Of a DNA stretch of 64,000 nt, positions 52,412 through 60,604 are shown in pieces. Within the stretch, counting starts at the first letter, position 1. Each line of letters starts with the position of its first letter. The notes under the pieces were generated by a model. The model worked only from the letters and a program-made list of their open reading frames with translations, made no database searches and had not been told where the DNA came from. Source of the stretch: JAKPAM01 sp047601745 (GTDB lineage Bacteria; Pseudomonadota; Gammaproteobacteria; Burkholderiales; Burkholderiaceae_E); NCBI GenBank assembly GCA_047601745.1, contig JASGIS010000001.1:372001-436000 (forward strand), written 5' to 3'. A program made the translations under genes and the position numbers.

Positions 52412-53371
52412 CGCGATCCGCCGGTCGAGCACGCTCTGCCGGTGCGAGCGCAGCACCGCATCGCGCAGCCAGCGGTGCGCGGGCCGGTTCTCGTGCCGAC
52501 GGTGCCACAGCATGTCGACGTGCACCGACGGGACGTCGAGCGGCAGCGGAAAGATCGCGAGCTTGTCGCGGAACCCGGTCGCGGAGATGAAATGCTCGGG
52601 CAGCACGGTCAGCAGGTCCGAGTTGGCGACGACGCGGCCCGCGGTGAAGAACTGGTTGACCGTCAGCACGACGCGGCGGCTGCGCTTGATCGCCGCCAGC
52701 GCCTGGTCGACGAACCCGAACGCGCGCCCCGAAAAACTGACCAGCAGATGGTGTGCCGCGCAAAATTCGTCGAGCGTCAGCGGTTTGCCGGCCAACGGAT
52801 GGTCGTGCCGCATCACGCACAGGTGGTGGCCCTCGTACAGGCGCTCGGAACCGAGCGAATCGGGACCGCCGTGCTGCGCGCTGTCCAGCGCGCTCTCGGC
52901 CAGGGCCACCGGAAAGTAGCCGATCGCCGCATCGATCTCCGACGACTCGAGCAGGTCGCGCGGATCGCGCGTCGACAGCGGCAGCACCCGCAGCGTCACC
53001 CCGGGCGCTTCGGACTCGATCAGATAGACCATCGGCGGGATCAGCAGCGCCGCCGTCGCATCGGCCATCGCCAGCGTGAAACTCGTGTTTCCGCGCGTCG
53101 GATCGAACTCGTCCGGCTGCAGGATGCCCCTCAAAGAAGAGAGTGCTTCGCGGACAGCCGGCCAGATTTTCAGCGCTTGTTGCGTAGGAACAACACCATA
53201 TCCGGATCGAACGACGAGGTCGTCGCCGAGCGCATCGCGCAGCCGACGTAGCGAATTACTGACAGCCGGCTGCGTCATCGACAGATTTTTGGCCGCTCGG
53301 GTCAGATTGCGTTCGGCCATCACCTCATCAAAGACCCTCAACAGGTTCAAATCCAGCGTTCGGAAGTTCAT
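52403..53371 (-). CDS. LysR-family regulator (NodD-like)
   Basis: A 322-residue LysR protein opening MNFRTLDLNLLRVFDEVMAE. The helix-turn-helix NLTRAAKNLSMTQPAVSNSL and RSGYGVVPTQQAL belong to the NodD/NahR branch that senses aromatic or related acids. The start used has the family's MNFRTLDLNLL opening; six further codons upstream are open. It is divergent from a small gene at 53512 with an AT-rich gap between, and may control the rutE/oxygenase side. Its stop lies in a 12-bp repeat array. Confidence 0.88.
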   Translation of the reverse strand: MNFRTLDLNLLRVFDEVMAERNLTRAAKNLSMTQPAVSNSLRRLRDALGDDLVVRSGYGVVPTQQALKIWPAVREALSSLRGILQPDEFDPTRGNTSFTLAMADATAALLIPPMVYLIESEAPGVTLRVLPLSTRDPRDLLESSEIDAAIGYFPVALAESALDSAQHGGPDSLGSERLYEGHHLCVMRHDHPLAGKPLTLDEFCAAHHLLVSFSGRAFGFVDQALAAIKRSRRVVLTVNQFFTAGRVVANSDLLTVLPEHFISATGFRDKLAIFPLPLDVPSVHVDMLWHRRHENRPAHRWLRDAVLRSHRQSVLDRRIASR

Positions 53372-53511
53372 CAGCAAACCATTCGCCAAAAAAATATCTG
53401 ATATCCGAAATCATAAGTGGAAAAAACTTCCCTGACGCCGAAAATACTTGTGTGCGCTGCAACATCGGACATCGGTCGATGCCCGTGCAAGCGCTCCTAC
53501 GACAAGGAGTT

Positions 53512-53736
53512 ATGGCAATGGCTACGCAAACCCTCAATACCAACCACGACGGTCTTCAACGCGTGTTGCGCGCGGCCGAAGCGTTCGGCGTCTTCGTCAA
53601 GGCTGCCGTCGTTCACCACTTCGAGACGGCTCGCGTGCAGCGCGAATGGCTGCGCATCCAGGAAATGGCGCGTGCCGACAACCGGCTGATGGCCGATCTG
53701 CGCGCCGCCAAGCAACGCGCCGAACGCGACGAATGA
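53512..53736 (+). CDS. small protein of unknown function
   Basis: A 74-residue protein opening MAMATQTLNTNHDGLQRVL with an excellent ribosome site (AAGGAG, 5-6 bp before the ATG). It is mostly helical, with FGVFVKAAVVHHFETARVQR in the middle and a charged C-terminal helix (LRAAKQRAERDE) suited to a coiled coil. No family was recognised. The gap before it is AT-rich and shared with a divergent LysR gene, so it may be that regulator's target. Confidence 0.65.
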   Translation: MAMATQTLNTNHDGLQRVLRAAEAFGVFVKAAVVHHFETARVQREWLRIQEMARADNRLMADLRAAKQRAERDE

Positions 53737-54064
53737 AAGCACGTTCACGCTGACGGTCGGGCATCGCGCCCGACCCGATGCGACGGATTCTGCGGTCGCC
53801 CGGGACGCCTCTCCTCCCAAAACGACATCCTCGATCGACCGGATCGACCGCAGACCCGACAAGCCGCGCCGCCGCGGGCGAACCCGCCCGTGCGGCGGTG
53901 ACGGCATGCGAGTCCGATGACGGGTTCCGTCGATAGCGGGTTCCGTCGATGGCGGCTCCCGTCGATGGCGGCTCCCGCCTTCGGCGATGCCGGTCCGCAG
54001 CCATGGGCCGCGCCCCGGCTGCGCTCCGCGGCGACGCCGCGGGCCCCCCCTCGAACCTCGTCCG
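53737..54064. other. 328-bp intergenic region with hairpin and repeats
   Basis: No gene was recognised. It holds a GC-rich imperfect hairpin around 53867-53897 (CGCGGGCG against CGCCCG) without a T-run, and the 16-bp repeat array noted separately. It separates the small protein gene from the 3' end of proB. Confidence 0.5.
53925..53977. repeat. 16-bp tandem repeat, 3.3 copies
   Basis: Three adjacent 16-bp units (TTCCGTCGATAGCGGG, TTCCGTCGATGGCGGC, TCCCGTCGATGGCGGC) plus five bases of a fourth, about 90 bp behind the proB stop. Confidence 0.85.
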
Positions 54065-55246
54065 TCAGCGCAACACCAGGTTGTCGCGATGGATCAGTTC
54101 GGCCTCCTGCATGAAGCCGAGCAGCGATTCGATCTCGCCGGACGGCCGCCGCATGATCCGGCGGGTCTCCGAACTCGAGTAGTTGATCAGCCCGCGGGCG
54201 ATCTCCCGCCCGTCCGGATCGACGCAGGCGACGACGGCGCCCCGTTCGAAATCGCCGTTGACCTCGACGACGCCGATCGGCAACAGGCTCTTGCCGTCGC
54301 GCAGCAACGCGCGCGCGGCGCCGGCATCGACCCGCACCGATCCGCTCAACTGCAGGTGATTGGCCAGCCACTGCTTGCGCGCCGCCAGCCGCGGCACCTC
54401 GGCGACGAAGGTCGTGCCGATCCTCGCGCCTTCGGCCAGGCGGGGTAATACCGACGGCTCGCGGCCGTAGGCGATGACCGTGTGCGCGCCGCCGCCGGCC
54501 GCCCGCCGGGCGGCCAGCACCTTGGTGATCATCCCGCCCTTGCCCAGTGCCGAGCCGGCGCCGCCGGCCATCGACTCGAGCACCGGATCGCCGGCGCGCA
54601 CCGCGGGCAGCAGCCGCGCCTGCGGATCCTTGCGCGGATCGGCGGTGAACAGCCCCTGCTGGTCGGTCAGGATCACCAGCGCGTCGGCGTCGATCAGGTT
54701 CGCGACCAGCGCGCCGAGCGTATCGTTGTCACCGAACTTGATCTCCTCGGTGACGACGGTGTCGTTCTCGTTGATGATCGGCACGACGCCGAGCTCGAGC
54801 AGCGTCACCAGCGTCGCCCGCGCGTTCAGGTAGCGGCTGCGATCGGCCAGATCATCGTGCGTCAGCAGGATCTGCGCGGTCTGCAGGCCGAAGTCGCGAA
54901 ACCGGCTCTCGTAGACCTGGGCGAGGCCCATCTGGCCGACGGCCGCCGCGGCCTGCAGCTCGTGCATCTCGTGCGGGCGGCGCGCCCAGCCCAGGCGCTT
55001 CATGCCTTCGGCGATCGCCCCCGACGACACCATGACGACCTGCTTGCCGAGCGCGCGCAACTGCGCGAACTGCTCGCCCCAGCGACCGATCGCCTCGGCG
55101 TCGAGGCCGCGCCCTTCATTGGTGACCAGCGACGAGCCCACCTTGACGACGATCAGGCGCGCCGACGCCAGCACCGGGCGCCAGGCCGTCTCGACCTGCG
55201 CGGCGCGATCGCCGCCGCCGGGACCGGGCAGCACGACATCAGTCAC
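54065..55246 (-). CDS. proB: glutamate 5-kinase
   Basis: A 393-residue enzyme phosphorylating L-glutamate in the first step of proline synthesis. The amino-acid kinase domain (IVVKVGSSLVTNEGRGLD; VSSGAIAEGMKRLG; IPIINENDTV-type VVPIINENDTVVTEE; GTGGM-like GKGGMITKV) is followed by a PUA domain (about 290-393, GSVRVDAGAARALL). The start is a GTG at 55246 overlapping the obgE stop by 8 bp, so the two are translationally coupled. The order rplU-rpmA-obgE-proB is usual in Burkholderiales. Proline feedback control is expected from the family. Confidence 0.95.
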   Translation of the reverse strand: MTDVVLPGPGGGDRAAQVETAWRPVLASARLIVVKVGSSLVTNEGRGLDAEAIGRWGEQFAQLRALGKQVVMVSSGAIAEGMKRLGWARRPHEMHELQAAAAVGQMGLAQVYESRFRDFGLQTAQILLTHDDLADRSRYLNARATLVTLLELGVVPIINENDTVVTEEIKFGDNDTLGALVANLIDADALVILTDQQGLFTADPRKDPQARLLPAVRAGDPVLESMAGGAGSALGKGGMITKVLAARRAAGGGAHTVIAYGREPSVLPRLAEGARIGTTFVAEVPRLAARKQWLANHLQLSGSVRVDAGAARALLRDGKSLLPIGVVEVNGDFERGAVVACVDPDGREIARGLINYSSSETRRIMRRPSGEIESLLGFMQEAELIHRDNLVLR

Positions 55247-56555
55247 GGGGCGATCCCCTGTTCTTGCCCTTGGGCAGCACCGGTACCATCAGCCCGGCCG
55301 CCTTGGCCGCGGCATCGGCTTCGGCCTGCGCCATCGCATCGGCGCGCGCCTGGGCCTTGGCGCGCGCCCGCGCCTCGCCCGCCCGCCGCGCATCCTCCTG
55401 CGTCGTCGGCTCGGCTTCGCCGCCGTCGGCGGCACCGGCCGGCTCGGCCTGCCCGTCGCGCGGCGCGTCCCGGCCATCGGGCCGATCGTCGAAACGGACG
55501 TCGACGACCGGCACCTCGGCCTCGCGCACGGTTTCCAGATACTCGTAGACCGCCTGGCACAAGGCCGCCGTGCCTTCGCCGGTAGCGCCGGAGATCACGA
55601 ACACGCGCTCGACCGGTATCGCCTGGCGCCCCCGGCCGCGAAACCGCTTGACGAAATCGTCGACCAGGGCCTGACGCTCGGTCTCGGGCACGGTGTCGAT
55701 CTTGTTCAGCACCAGCCAGCGCGGCTTGCGCGCCAGCTCCTCGTCGTAGCGGCCCAGCTCCTGCAGGATCGCGCGCGCGTCGCGCACCGGATCGGCCTGC
55801 GGATCGGGCGGTTGCAGGTCGACCAGATGCAGCAGCAGCCGCGTACGCTGCAGGTGGCGCAGGAACCGATGCCCGAGCCCGGCGCCGTCGGCGGCGCCCT
55901 CGATCAGCCCCGGGATATCGGCCATCACGAAGCTCTTGGACTGCGCCACGCGCACGACGCCGAGATTCGGATGCAGCGTCGTGAACGGGTAGTCGGCGAT
56001 CTTGGGCCGTGCGTTGCTGACCGCCGCGATCAGCGTCGACTTGCCGGCGTTGGGCAATCCGAGCAGTCCGACGTCGGCCAGCACCTTCAGCTCGAGCCGC
56101 AGATTGAACTGCTCGCCCGGCGTGCCCGGCGTCGCCTGCCGCGGCGCACGGTTCGTGCTCGACTTGAAATGGATGTTGCCCAGGCCGCCTTCGCCGCCCT
56201 TGGCCAGCACGACGCGCTGGCCGTCGACGGTCAGGTCGGCGATCAGCTCGCCGGTGTCGTCGTTCCAGACCTGCGTGCCGACCGGCATCCGCAGCACCAC
56301 GTCCTCGGCGGCGGCTCCGTACTGGTCCGAACCGCGGCCGCGCTCGCCGTTGCGCGCCTGATGCTTGCGCGCGTAGCGATAGTCGATCAGCGTGTTGATG
56401 TTGCGGTCGGCGACGGCGATCACGCTGCCGCCGCGCCCGCCGTCACCGCCGTCCGGTCCACCCTTGGGGATGAACTTCTCGCGGCGGAACGACACGATGC
56501 CGGCCCCGCCGTCGCCGGCAATGACTTCGATCCGGGTTTCGTCGATGAATTTCAT
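55239..56555 (-). CDS. obgE: Obg/CgtA GTPase with long C-terminal tail
   Basis: A 438-residue essential GTPase tied to 50S ribosome assembly and stress. The Gly-rich Obg domain opens MKFIDETRIEVIAGDGGAG; the G domain shows GLPNAGKSTL (G1), DIPGLIEGA (G3) and LNKIDTV (G4). The last 90 or so residues are an Ala/Glu/Arg-rich helical tail (RARAKAQARADAMAQAEADA) longer than in most relatives. The start codon follows directly on an intrinsic terminator and has no separate Shine-Dalgarno. proB overlaps its end. Confidence 0.95.
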   Translation of the reverse strand: MKFIDETRIEVIAGDGGAGIVSFRREKFIPKGGPDGGDGGRGGSVIAVADRNINTLIDYRYARKHQARNGERGRGSDQYGAAAEDVVLRMPVGTQVWNDDTGELIADLTVDGQRVVLAKGGEGGLGNIHFKSSTNRAPRQATPGTPGEQFNLRLELKVLADVGLLGLPNAGKSTLIAAVSNARPKIADYPFTTLHPNLGVVRVAQSKSFVMADIPGLIEGAADGAGLGHRFLRHLQRTRLLLHLVDLQPPDPQADPVRDARAILQELGRYDEELARKPRWLVLNKIDTVPETERQALVDDFVKRFRGRGRQAIPVERVFVISGATGEGTAALCQAVYEYLETVREAEVPVVDVRFDDRPDGRDAPRDGQAEPAGAADGGEAEPTTQEDARRAGEARARAKAQARADAMAQAEADAAAKAAGLMVPVLPKGKNRGSPRD

Positions 56556-56556
56556 G

Positions 56557-56582
56557 AAAAAAGCCCCGCCAGGCGGGGCTTT
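56557..56582 (-). terminator. intrinsic terminator between rpmA and obgE
   Basis: On the minus strand AAAGCCCCGC-CTG-GCGGGGCTTT gives a 10-bp stem with a 3-base loop followed by three more T (six in total), then one C and the obgE ATG. It should end rplU-rpmA transcripts at least in part. The plus strand has the same stem with A before and TTTC after, so it could work weakly both ways. Confidence 0.85.
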
Positions 56583-56636
56583 CGAGCCGAACCCCGGAAC
56601 GACCGGGGCGACGCTTGCCGTACCGCCTGAGCGATA

Positions 56637-56897
56637 TCAGCTGCGCGGTTCGATGCTGACGGTCTGGCGGCGCAGCGCGCCCTTGACCGCGAACTTGACC
56701 TGACCGTCGGTCAGCGCGAACAGCGTCCAGTCCTTGCCGACGCCGACGTTGGCGCCCGGATGGAACTGCGTGCCGCGCTGGCGGACGATGATCGATCCGG
56801 CCGACACCTGCTGGCCGCCGAAAGCCTTGACGCCCAGCATCTTCGGCTTGGAATCGCGCCCGTTGCGTGTGGAGCCGCCGCCTTTTTTCTGTGCCAT
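56637..56897 (-). CDS. rpmA: 50S ribosomal protein L27
   Basis: An 86-residue protein opening MAQKKGGGSTRNGRDSKPK, the standard bacterial L27 start, whose N-terminal tail reaches the peptidyl transferase centre. GGQQVSAGSIIVRQRGTQ and HPGANVGVGKDWTLFA confirm it. It lies 17 bp behind rplU and before an intrinsic terminator. Confidence 0.98.
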   Translation of the reverse strand: MAQKKGGGSTRNGRDSKPKMLGVKAFGGQQVSAGSIIVRQRGTQFHPGANVGVGKDWTLFALTDGQVKFAVKGALRRQTVSIEPRS

Positions 56898-56914
56898 GAG
56901 TCGTTACTCCTCGA

Positions 56915-57271
56915 TCAAGCCTGCTGCGCCGGCTGCTGCTCGGCGACGACTTCGCCGAGCGACGAAGCGATCTTGCCGATGAACAGCTCGGTGTAGTTCT
57001 GGCGATGGCCCTGCGATTTACGATAATGCTTGCGGCGACGCATCTTGAAGATGCGGACCTTGTCGTGACGACCATGGGACAGGACCGTCGCCGAAACCGT
57101 CGCGCCTTGCACCAGCGGAGCACCGACGGCGATCTGGTCGCCGCTGCCCACTGCCAGCACCTGGTCGATCGTCACTTCAGCTCCGATGTCCGCCGGTATC
57201 TGTTCTACTTTGATTTTCTCGCCGGCAGCAACCTTGTATTGTTTGCCGCCGGTTTTTATGACCGCGTACAT
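56915..57271 (-). CDS. rplU: 50S ribosomal protein L21
   Basis: A 118-residue protein opening MYAVIKTGGKQYKVAAGEKI, the canonical L21 start, with RRRKHYRKSQGHRQNYTEL as the 23S rRNA-binding loop. The C-terminal 15 residues (EVVAEQQPAQQA) are a disordered extension. The true start is 17 codons inside the open frame. The 207-bp region upstream, shared with divergent ispB, should hold its promoter and leader. Confidence 0.98.
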   Translation of the reverse strand: MYAVIKTGGKQYKVAAGEKIKVEQIPADIGAEVTIDQVLAVGSGDQIAVGAPLVQGATVSATVLSHGRHDKVRIFKMRRRKHYRKSQGHRQNYTELFIGKIASSLGEVVAEQQPAQQA

Positions 57272-57434
57272 GGGGAAAGAACCTCGAAGATGTTGAAGCC
57301 CCGAGCGCGCGCGAGCATGCACGCGCGCCAGGGAACTCAGTAAGATACCGGATTGACCTCTGCGGTGTCAATCTCCTCATCACCAGAACGAACGGAACGG
57401 GAATCCGTCACCGGGCGAGCGCCCCGGTATGCAT

Positions 57435-57469
57435 CGACTGTCTCTTTACACCGACTGCCTCTTTATAAT
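57435..57469 (+). promoter_or_regulatory. ispB promoter with duplicated box
   Basis: A perfect TATAAT at 57464-57469 lies 9 bp before the ispB ATG, placing the expected transcription start 2-3 bases before the codon. The 14-mer CGACTGYCTCTTTA occurs twice in direct order 18 bp apart (from 57435 and from 57453). TTTACA at 57445 is -35-like, but the 13-bp spacing is short. Confidence 0.55.
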
Positions 57470-57478
57470 GCGCGAGAA

Positions 57479-58450
57479 ATGAAACCCGCAGAGCTCTTTC
57501 CCGTCCTGGCGGCCGACCTGGCCGAGGTCGATCTGGTCATCCGGTCGCGGCTGACCTCCGACGTCGCGCTGGTCAACACCGTCGCCGACTACATCATCGC
57601 CGCCGGCGGCAAGCGCATGCGCCCGGTGCTGGTGCTGCTGATGGCACGAGCGCTCGGCTATCGCGGCGAGCGAGATCACTATCTGCTGGCCGCCGTCATC
57701 GAGTTCATCCACACGGCGACGCTGCTGCACGACGACGTCGTCGATGAGTCCGAGCTGCGCCGCGGCCGCAAGACGGCCAACGCCAATTTCGGCAACGCCG
57801 CGTCGGTGCTGGTCGGCGACTTCCTGTACTCGCGCGCGTTCCAGATGATGGTCGAGCCCGGCCACATGCGCGTGATGCAGGTGCTGGCCGACGCCACCAA
57901 CGTCATCGCCGAAGGCGAAGTCCTGCAGTTGATGAACTGCAACGACCCGGACGTCGACGAAGCGCGCTATCTGCAGGTGATCCGCTACAAGACCGCCAAG
58001 CTGTTCGAAGCGGCGGCCGGCATCGGCGCGATCCTGTGCGGCGCGGCACCCGAGGTCGAAGGCGCGGCGATGGAGTACGGCGCGCGGCTGGGCACCGCGT
58101 TCCAGTTGATCGACGACGTGCTCGACTATGCCGGCAACCCGGAAGAGATCGGCAAGAACGTCGGCGACGACCTGCGCGAAGGCAAGGCCACGCTGCCGCT
58201 GATCCACGTGATGCGCGCCGGAACGCCCGACGAACGCGCGATGGTCCGCCAGGCGATCCAGGACGGCCACACCGATCAGCAGGACCGGGTGCTGGCCGCC
58301 ATCCATCGGACCGGCGCGCTCGCCTACGCCCGCGACCGCGCACTGGCCGAGGCCGACGCCGCCCGGGCCGCGATCGCCGGCTGGCCGGCCTCCGTCTATC
58401 GCGACGCGCTCGTCTACTTCACGTCCTACGCGGTCGATCGCGACCGCTGA
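57479..58450 (+). CDS. ispB: octaprenyl (polyprenyl) diphosphate synthase
   Basis: A 323-residue trans-prenyltransferase making the ubiquinone side chain from FPP and IPP. Both Asp-rich motifs are present: LLHDDVVDESELRRGR and FQLIDDVLDYAGN, with GGKRMRPVL for IPP binding. The small residues before the first motif (FIHTATLLHDD) fit a long-chain product. The ATG opens MKPAELFPVLAADL. A TATAAT 9 bp upstream implies a nearly leaderless mRNA. It is divergent from rplU and followed by tRNA-Pro. Confidence 0.93.
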   Translation: MKPAELFPVLAADLAEVDLVIRSRLTSDVALVNTVADYIIAAGGKRMRPVLVLLMARALGYRGERDHYLLAAVIEFIHTATLLHDDVVDESELRRGRKTANANFGNAASVLVGDFLYSRAFQMMVEPGHMRVMQVLADATNVIAEGEVLQLMNCNDPDVDEARYLQVIRYKTAKLFEAAAGIGAILCGAAPEVEGAAMEYGARLGTAFQLIDDVLDYAGNPEEIGKNVGDDLREGKATLPLIHVMRAGTPDERAMVRQAIQDGHTDQQDRVLAAIHRTGALAYARDRALAEADAARAAIAGWPASVYRDALVYFTSYAVDRDR

Positions 58451-58744
58451 GGCGGCGCGGGCGCGGGCGCGAGGGCCGGCGCCGCGCGACCGGCACGGCG
58501 CCATGCCCGCCCATGCCTCACCCGTGCCCGCTCATACCCGCCCGGGCCCGTCACTGAGCCGGCCTTGCGGACCGGCGAGAGGGCTCGCCGGCGAAGCCGA
58601 CCGAAGGCGGCGCCGGCAAGGCCGATCGACGCCGCGCCATCGATTGCAGAGCCGCCTACGGATATGCTAAGATCTTTGTCTTTGCTGCAGCGTGCTTTCC
58701 GTTCCGATGGCCTTGCCACCGCGTTCGGATCGGGCTGCAGTCGT

Positions 58745-58821
58745 CGGGGTGTAGCTTAGCCTGGTAGAGCGCTACGTTCGGGACGTAGAGGCCGGAGGTT
58801 CGAATCCTCTCACCCCGACCA
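58745..58821 (+). tRNA. tRNA-Pro (anticodon CGG)
   Basis: A 77-nt tRNA with encoded CCA. The acceptor stem CGGGGTG/CACCCCG is perfect, and the anticodon stem CTACG/CGTAG encloses TTCGGGA, giving anticodon CGG (codon CCG). The T arm reads CGGAGGTTCGAATCCTCTC-like sequence. A terminator hairpin follows 11 bp later. Placement behind ispB is common in Burkholderiales. Confidence 0.97.
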
Positions 58822-58832
58822 CCAATACATCG

Positions 58833-58873
58833 AAGAGCCGGATCCCGTGCATGTCGCTGGTCCGGCTCTTTTT
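58833..58873 (+). terminator. intrinsic terminator after tRNA-Pro
   Basis: AAGAGCCGGA (58833-58842) pairs with TCCGGCTCTT (58861-58870) around an 18-base loop and is followed by TTTC, giving five T in a row. Confidence 0.85.
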
Positions 58874-58925
58874 CATTGCAGGCGACGATTCGGCGTCGCG
58901 CCGGGACCGCAGGCGATCGGCGCGA

Positions 58926-58967
58926 TTGACATGCGTCAACATCGCCGCGTCGAATCGCTGCGATAGT
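58926..58967 (+). promoter_or_regulatory. FNR-type box and -10 of the Crp/Fnr gene
   Basis: TTGACATGCGTCAA (58926-58939) is a perfect TTGAC-N4-GTCAA palindrome. GATAGT at 58962-58967 lies exactly where a -10 would be if the box were centred at -41.5 (predicted start about 58974). This is the class II activator layout and points to autoregulation by the encoded protein. Confidence 0.6.
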
Positions 58968-59144
58968 GGCGGCTCTGCGCTTGCGATGTTCGGTCGCGCG
59001 CCCGCGGATATTCGGGCGTCACGCATTCGCGTGTCCGCTCGATTGAAACACGCCATTTACACTCGGTAACCGACCGTATCGCGGGGTTCGTCCCCGTGTT
59101 GCTCGCCCCGCTTAATCTGCTCTCAAGACACTTGCGGAGCAGAC

Positions 59145-59981
59145 ATGACCCCGACCAGCCTCCTTCTCCCTCACGCCGAACTCATCGCGATGCTCGAGCA
59201 GCTCGTGCCCGTGCAGCGCCGCGTCGTGCGCGCCGGCGATGCGCTGTACCGAGCCGGTGACACGTTCACCAACCTGTTCCTGCTGAACTCCGGTTTCGTC
59301 AAGGTCATCAACCTATCGCGAGACGGCCGCGAGCAACTGGTCGCGCTGAACCTGAAAGGCGACTGGCTCGGTCTCGATGGGCTGGCCAACGGCCAGTATC
59401 GCTCCGACGCGATCGCGATGGACGTCGGCGAGATCTGGCAGATCAATTACCAGCAGCTGATGAACGCGTGCATTCGCACGCCCGCGCTGCTCGGCGCGCT
59501 GCATGCGGCGATGAGCCGCGAGCTGAGTCACGACCGCAACGCGAAGATGTCGATGTGCACGCTGTCGGCGGACGCACGCGTCGCCGATTTTCTGCACGGC
59601 TGGGCCGCGGATCTCGAATGCCGCGGCATGCGTGCCGACCAGATCACGCTGCAGTTGACGCGCGCCGAGATCGGCAACTATCTGGGCCTGACGCTCGAGA
59701 CGGTCAGCCGCGCGCTGTCCCGACTGGCGCGCCTGGGCCTGATCGGCTTCGACGACCGAGGCCGCCGCGACATCCGGATCCCCGACGTCGACGCGCTGCT
59801 CAGCTATGCCGAGCGCCCGCTGGGCAGTGCCAGCAAGGAACGCCGGGCAGCGGCCGGCCCGCACCCGGTGCCGCGCGCCGTCGGCGCGAGCCATGTGCTG
59901 GCTGCCGCCGAGCGCCGGGCCGCGCCGGTTCGGCGCCCGGCCGCGCGACCGCCGGCGGTGGCCGTGCCTCTGGCCGCCTGA
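59145..59981 (+). CDS. Crp/Fnr-family transcription regulator
   Basis: A 278-residue regulator. The cyclic-nucleotide-type sensor barrel (FTNLFLLNSGFVKVINLSRDG; LNLKGDWLGLDGLANGQYRSDAIA), a dimer helix and the FNR-type helix-turn-helix TRAEIGNYLGLTLETVSRAL are present. The ETVSR recognition helix is that of FNR, which reads TTGAT-like half-sites. The N-terminal cysteines that hold FNR's iron-sulphur cluster are missing, so it senses something else or is constitutive, as with FixK-like proteins. The last 50 residues are an Ala/Pro/Arg-rich tail. FNR-type boxes lie before this gene and before convergent uspA. Confidence 0.88.
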   Translation: MTPTSLLLPHAELIAMLEQLVPVQRRVVRAGDALYRAGDTFTNLFLLNSGFVKVINLSRDGREQLVALNLKGDWLGLDGLANGQYRSDAIAMDVGEIWQINYQQLMNACIRTPALLGALHAAMSRELSHDRNAKMSMCTLSADARVADFLHGWAADLECRGMRADQITLQLTRAEIGNYLGLTLETVSRALSRLARLGLIGFDDRGRRDIRIPDVDALLSYAERPLGSASKERRAAAGPHPVPRAVGASHVLAAAERRAAPVRRPAARPPAVAVPLAA

Positions 59982-60063
59982 CGGTCATCGACGAACACGG
60001 CGGCAGCCGCGCGGCGAACCCGCGTCGCGGTCGCCGCCGCCGTGCTTCGGTTTGCGGGCCGCC

Positions 60064-60489
60064 TCAGCGGATCAGCAGGACCGGCAGCTTGGTCTGCGCG
60101 ATCACGCGCGACGTCACCGACCCGAGCACCAGGCCCGACAGCGCCGAATGGCCGTGCGTCCCCATCAGCAGCAGATCGAAATTACCGCTGTTGGCGACCT
60201 TGGCGATGATGTCCGGACCATGACCGGCCGCGTAGCGGGCATCGAGCTTCCAGTCATGCTTGTGCGCGAAGGCCCGGACCGGGTCGAGCACCAGGTCGGC
60301 CTGCTCCTTGTAATAGCCCTCGACGACGTCGCGTCCGACGAAGCTGGCCGGATGCGAAGGAATGGCCGGCACCACCGTCAATACCGTGTACTCCTCGACC
60401 TTGCCGAGCAGATCCGGATGCGAGACCAGATAGTCGAGCATCCGCTGCGTATATGGGCTACCGTCGACAGCCAGCAATACCTTCATCAA
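60064..60489 (-). CDS. universal stress protein (UspA family)
   Basis: A 141-residue UspA-fold protein opening MKVLLAVDGSPYTQRMLDYL. The ATP-binding motif G-2x-G-9x-G(S/T) is present (GTHGHSALSGLVLGSVTS), so it is the nucleotide-binding type. GGGAGTG lies before the ATG. It converges with the Crp/Fnr gene (82 bp between stops) and has an FNR-type box about 146 bp upstream, so induction by the neighbouring regulator, perhaps under low oxygen, is likely. Confidence 0.93.
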   Translation of the reverse strand: MMKVLLAVDGSPYTQRMLDYLVSHPDLLGKVEEYTVLTVVPAIPSHPASFVGRDVVEGYYKEQADLVLDPVRAFAHKHDWKLDARYAAGHGPDIIAKVANSGNFDLLLMGTHGHSALSGLVLGSVTSRVIAQTKLPVLLIR

Positions 60490-60604
60490 TCACTCCCCTG
60501 TTGAATCCGGACCGCCGATCGCAGGTCCGGATATTGCAAAGCGCTGAAACCGGTCTGCGCGCGGCCGCACGACCGCCACGGCAACGGCAGCGAACCGGAC
60601 CATA

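Noticed and set aside
58772..59056. Leftward 94-residue open frame ending GVRGFEPPASTSRT
   Set aside because: Its C terminus is the antisense translation of tRNA-Pro; the GVRGFEPPAS ending is a well-known artefact of frames crossing tRNA genes.
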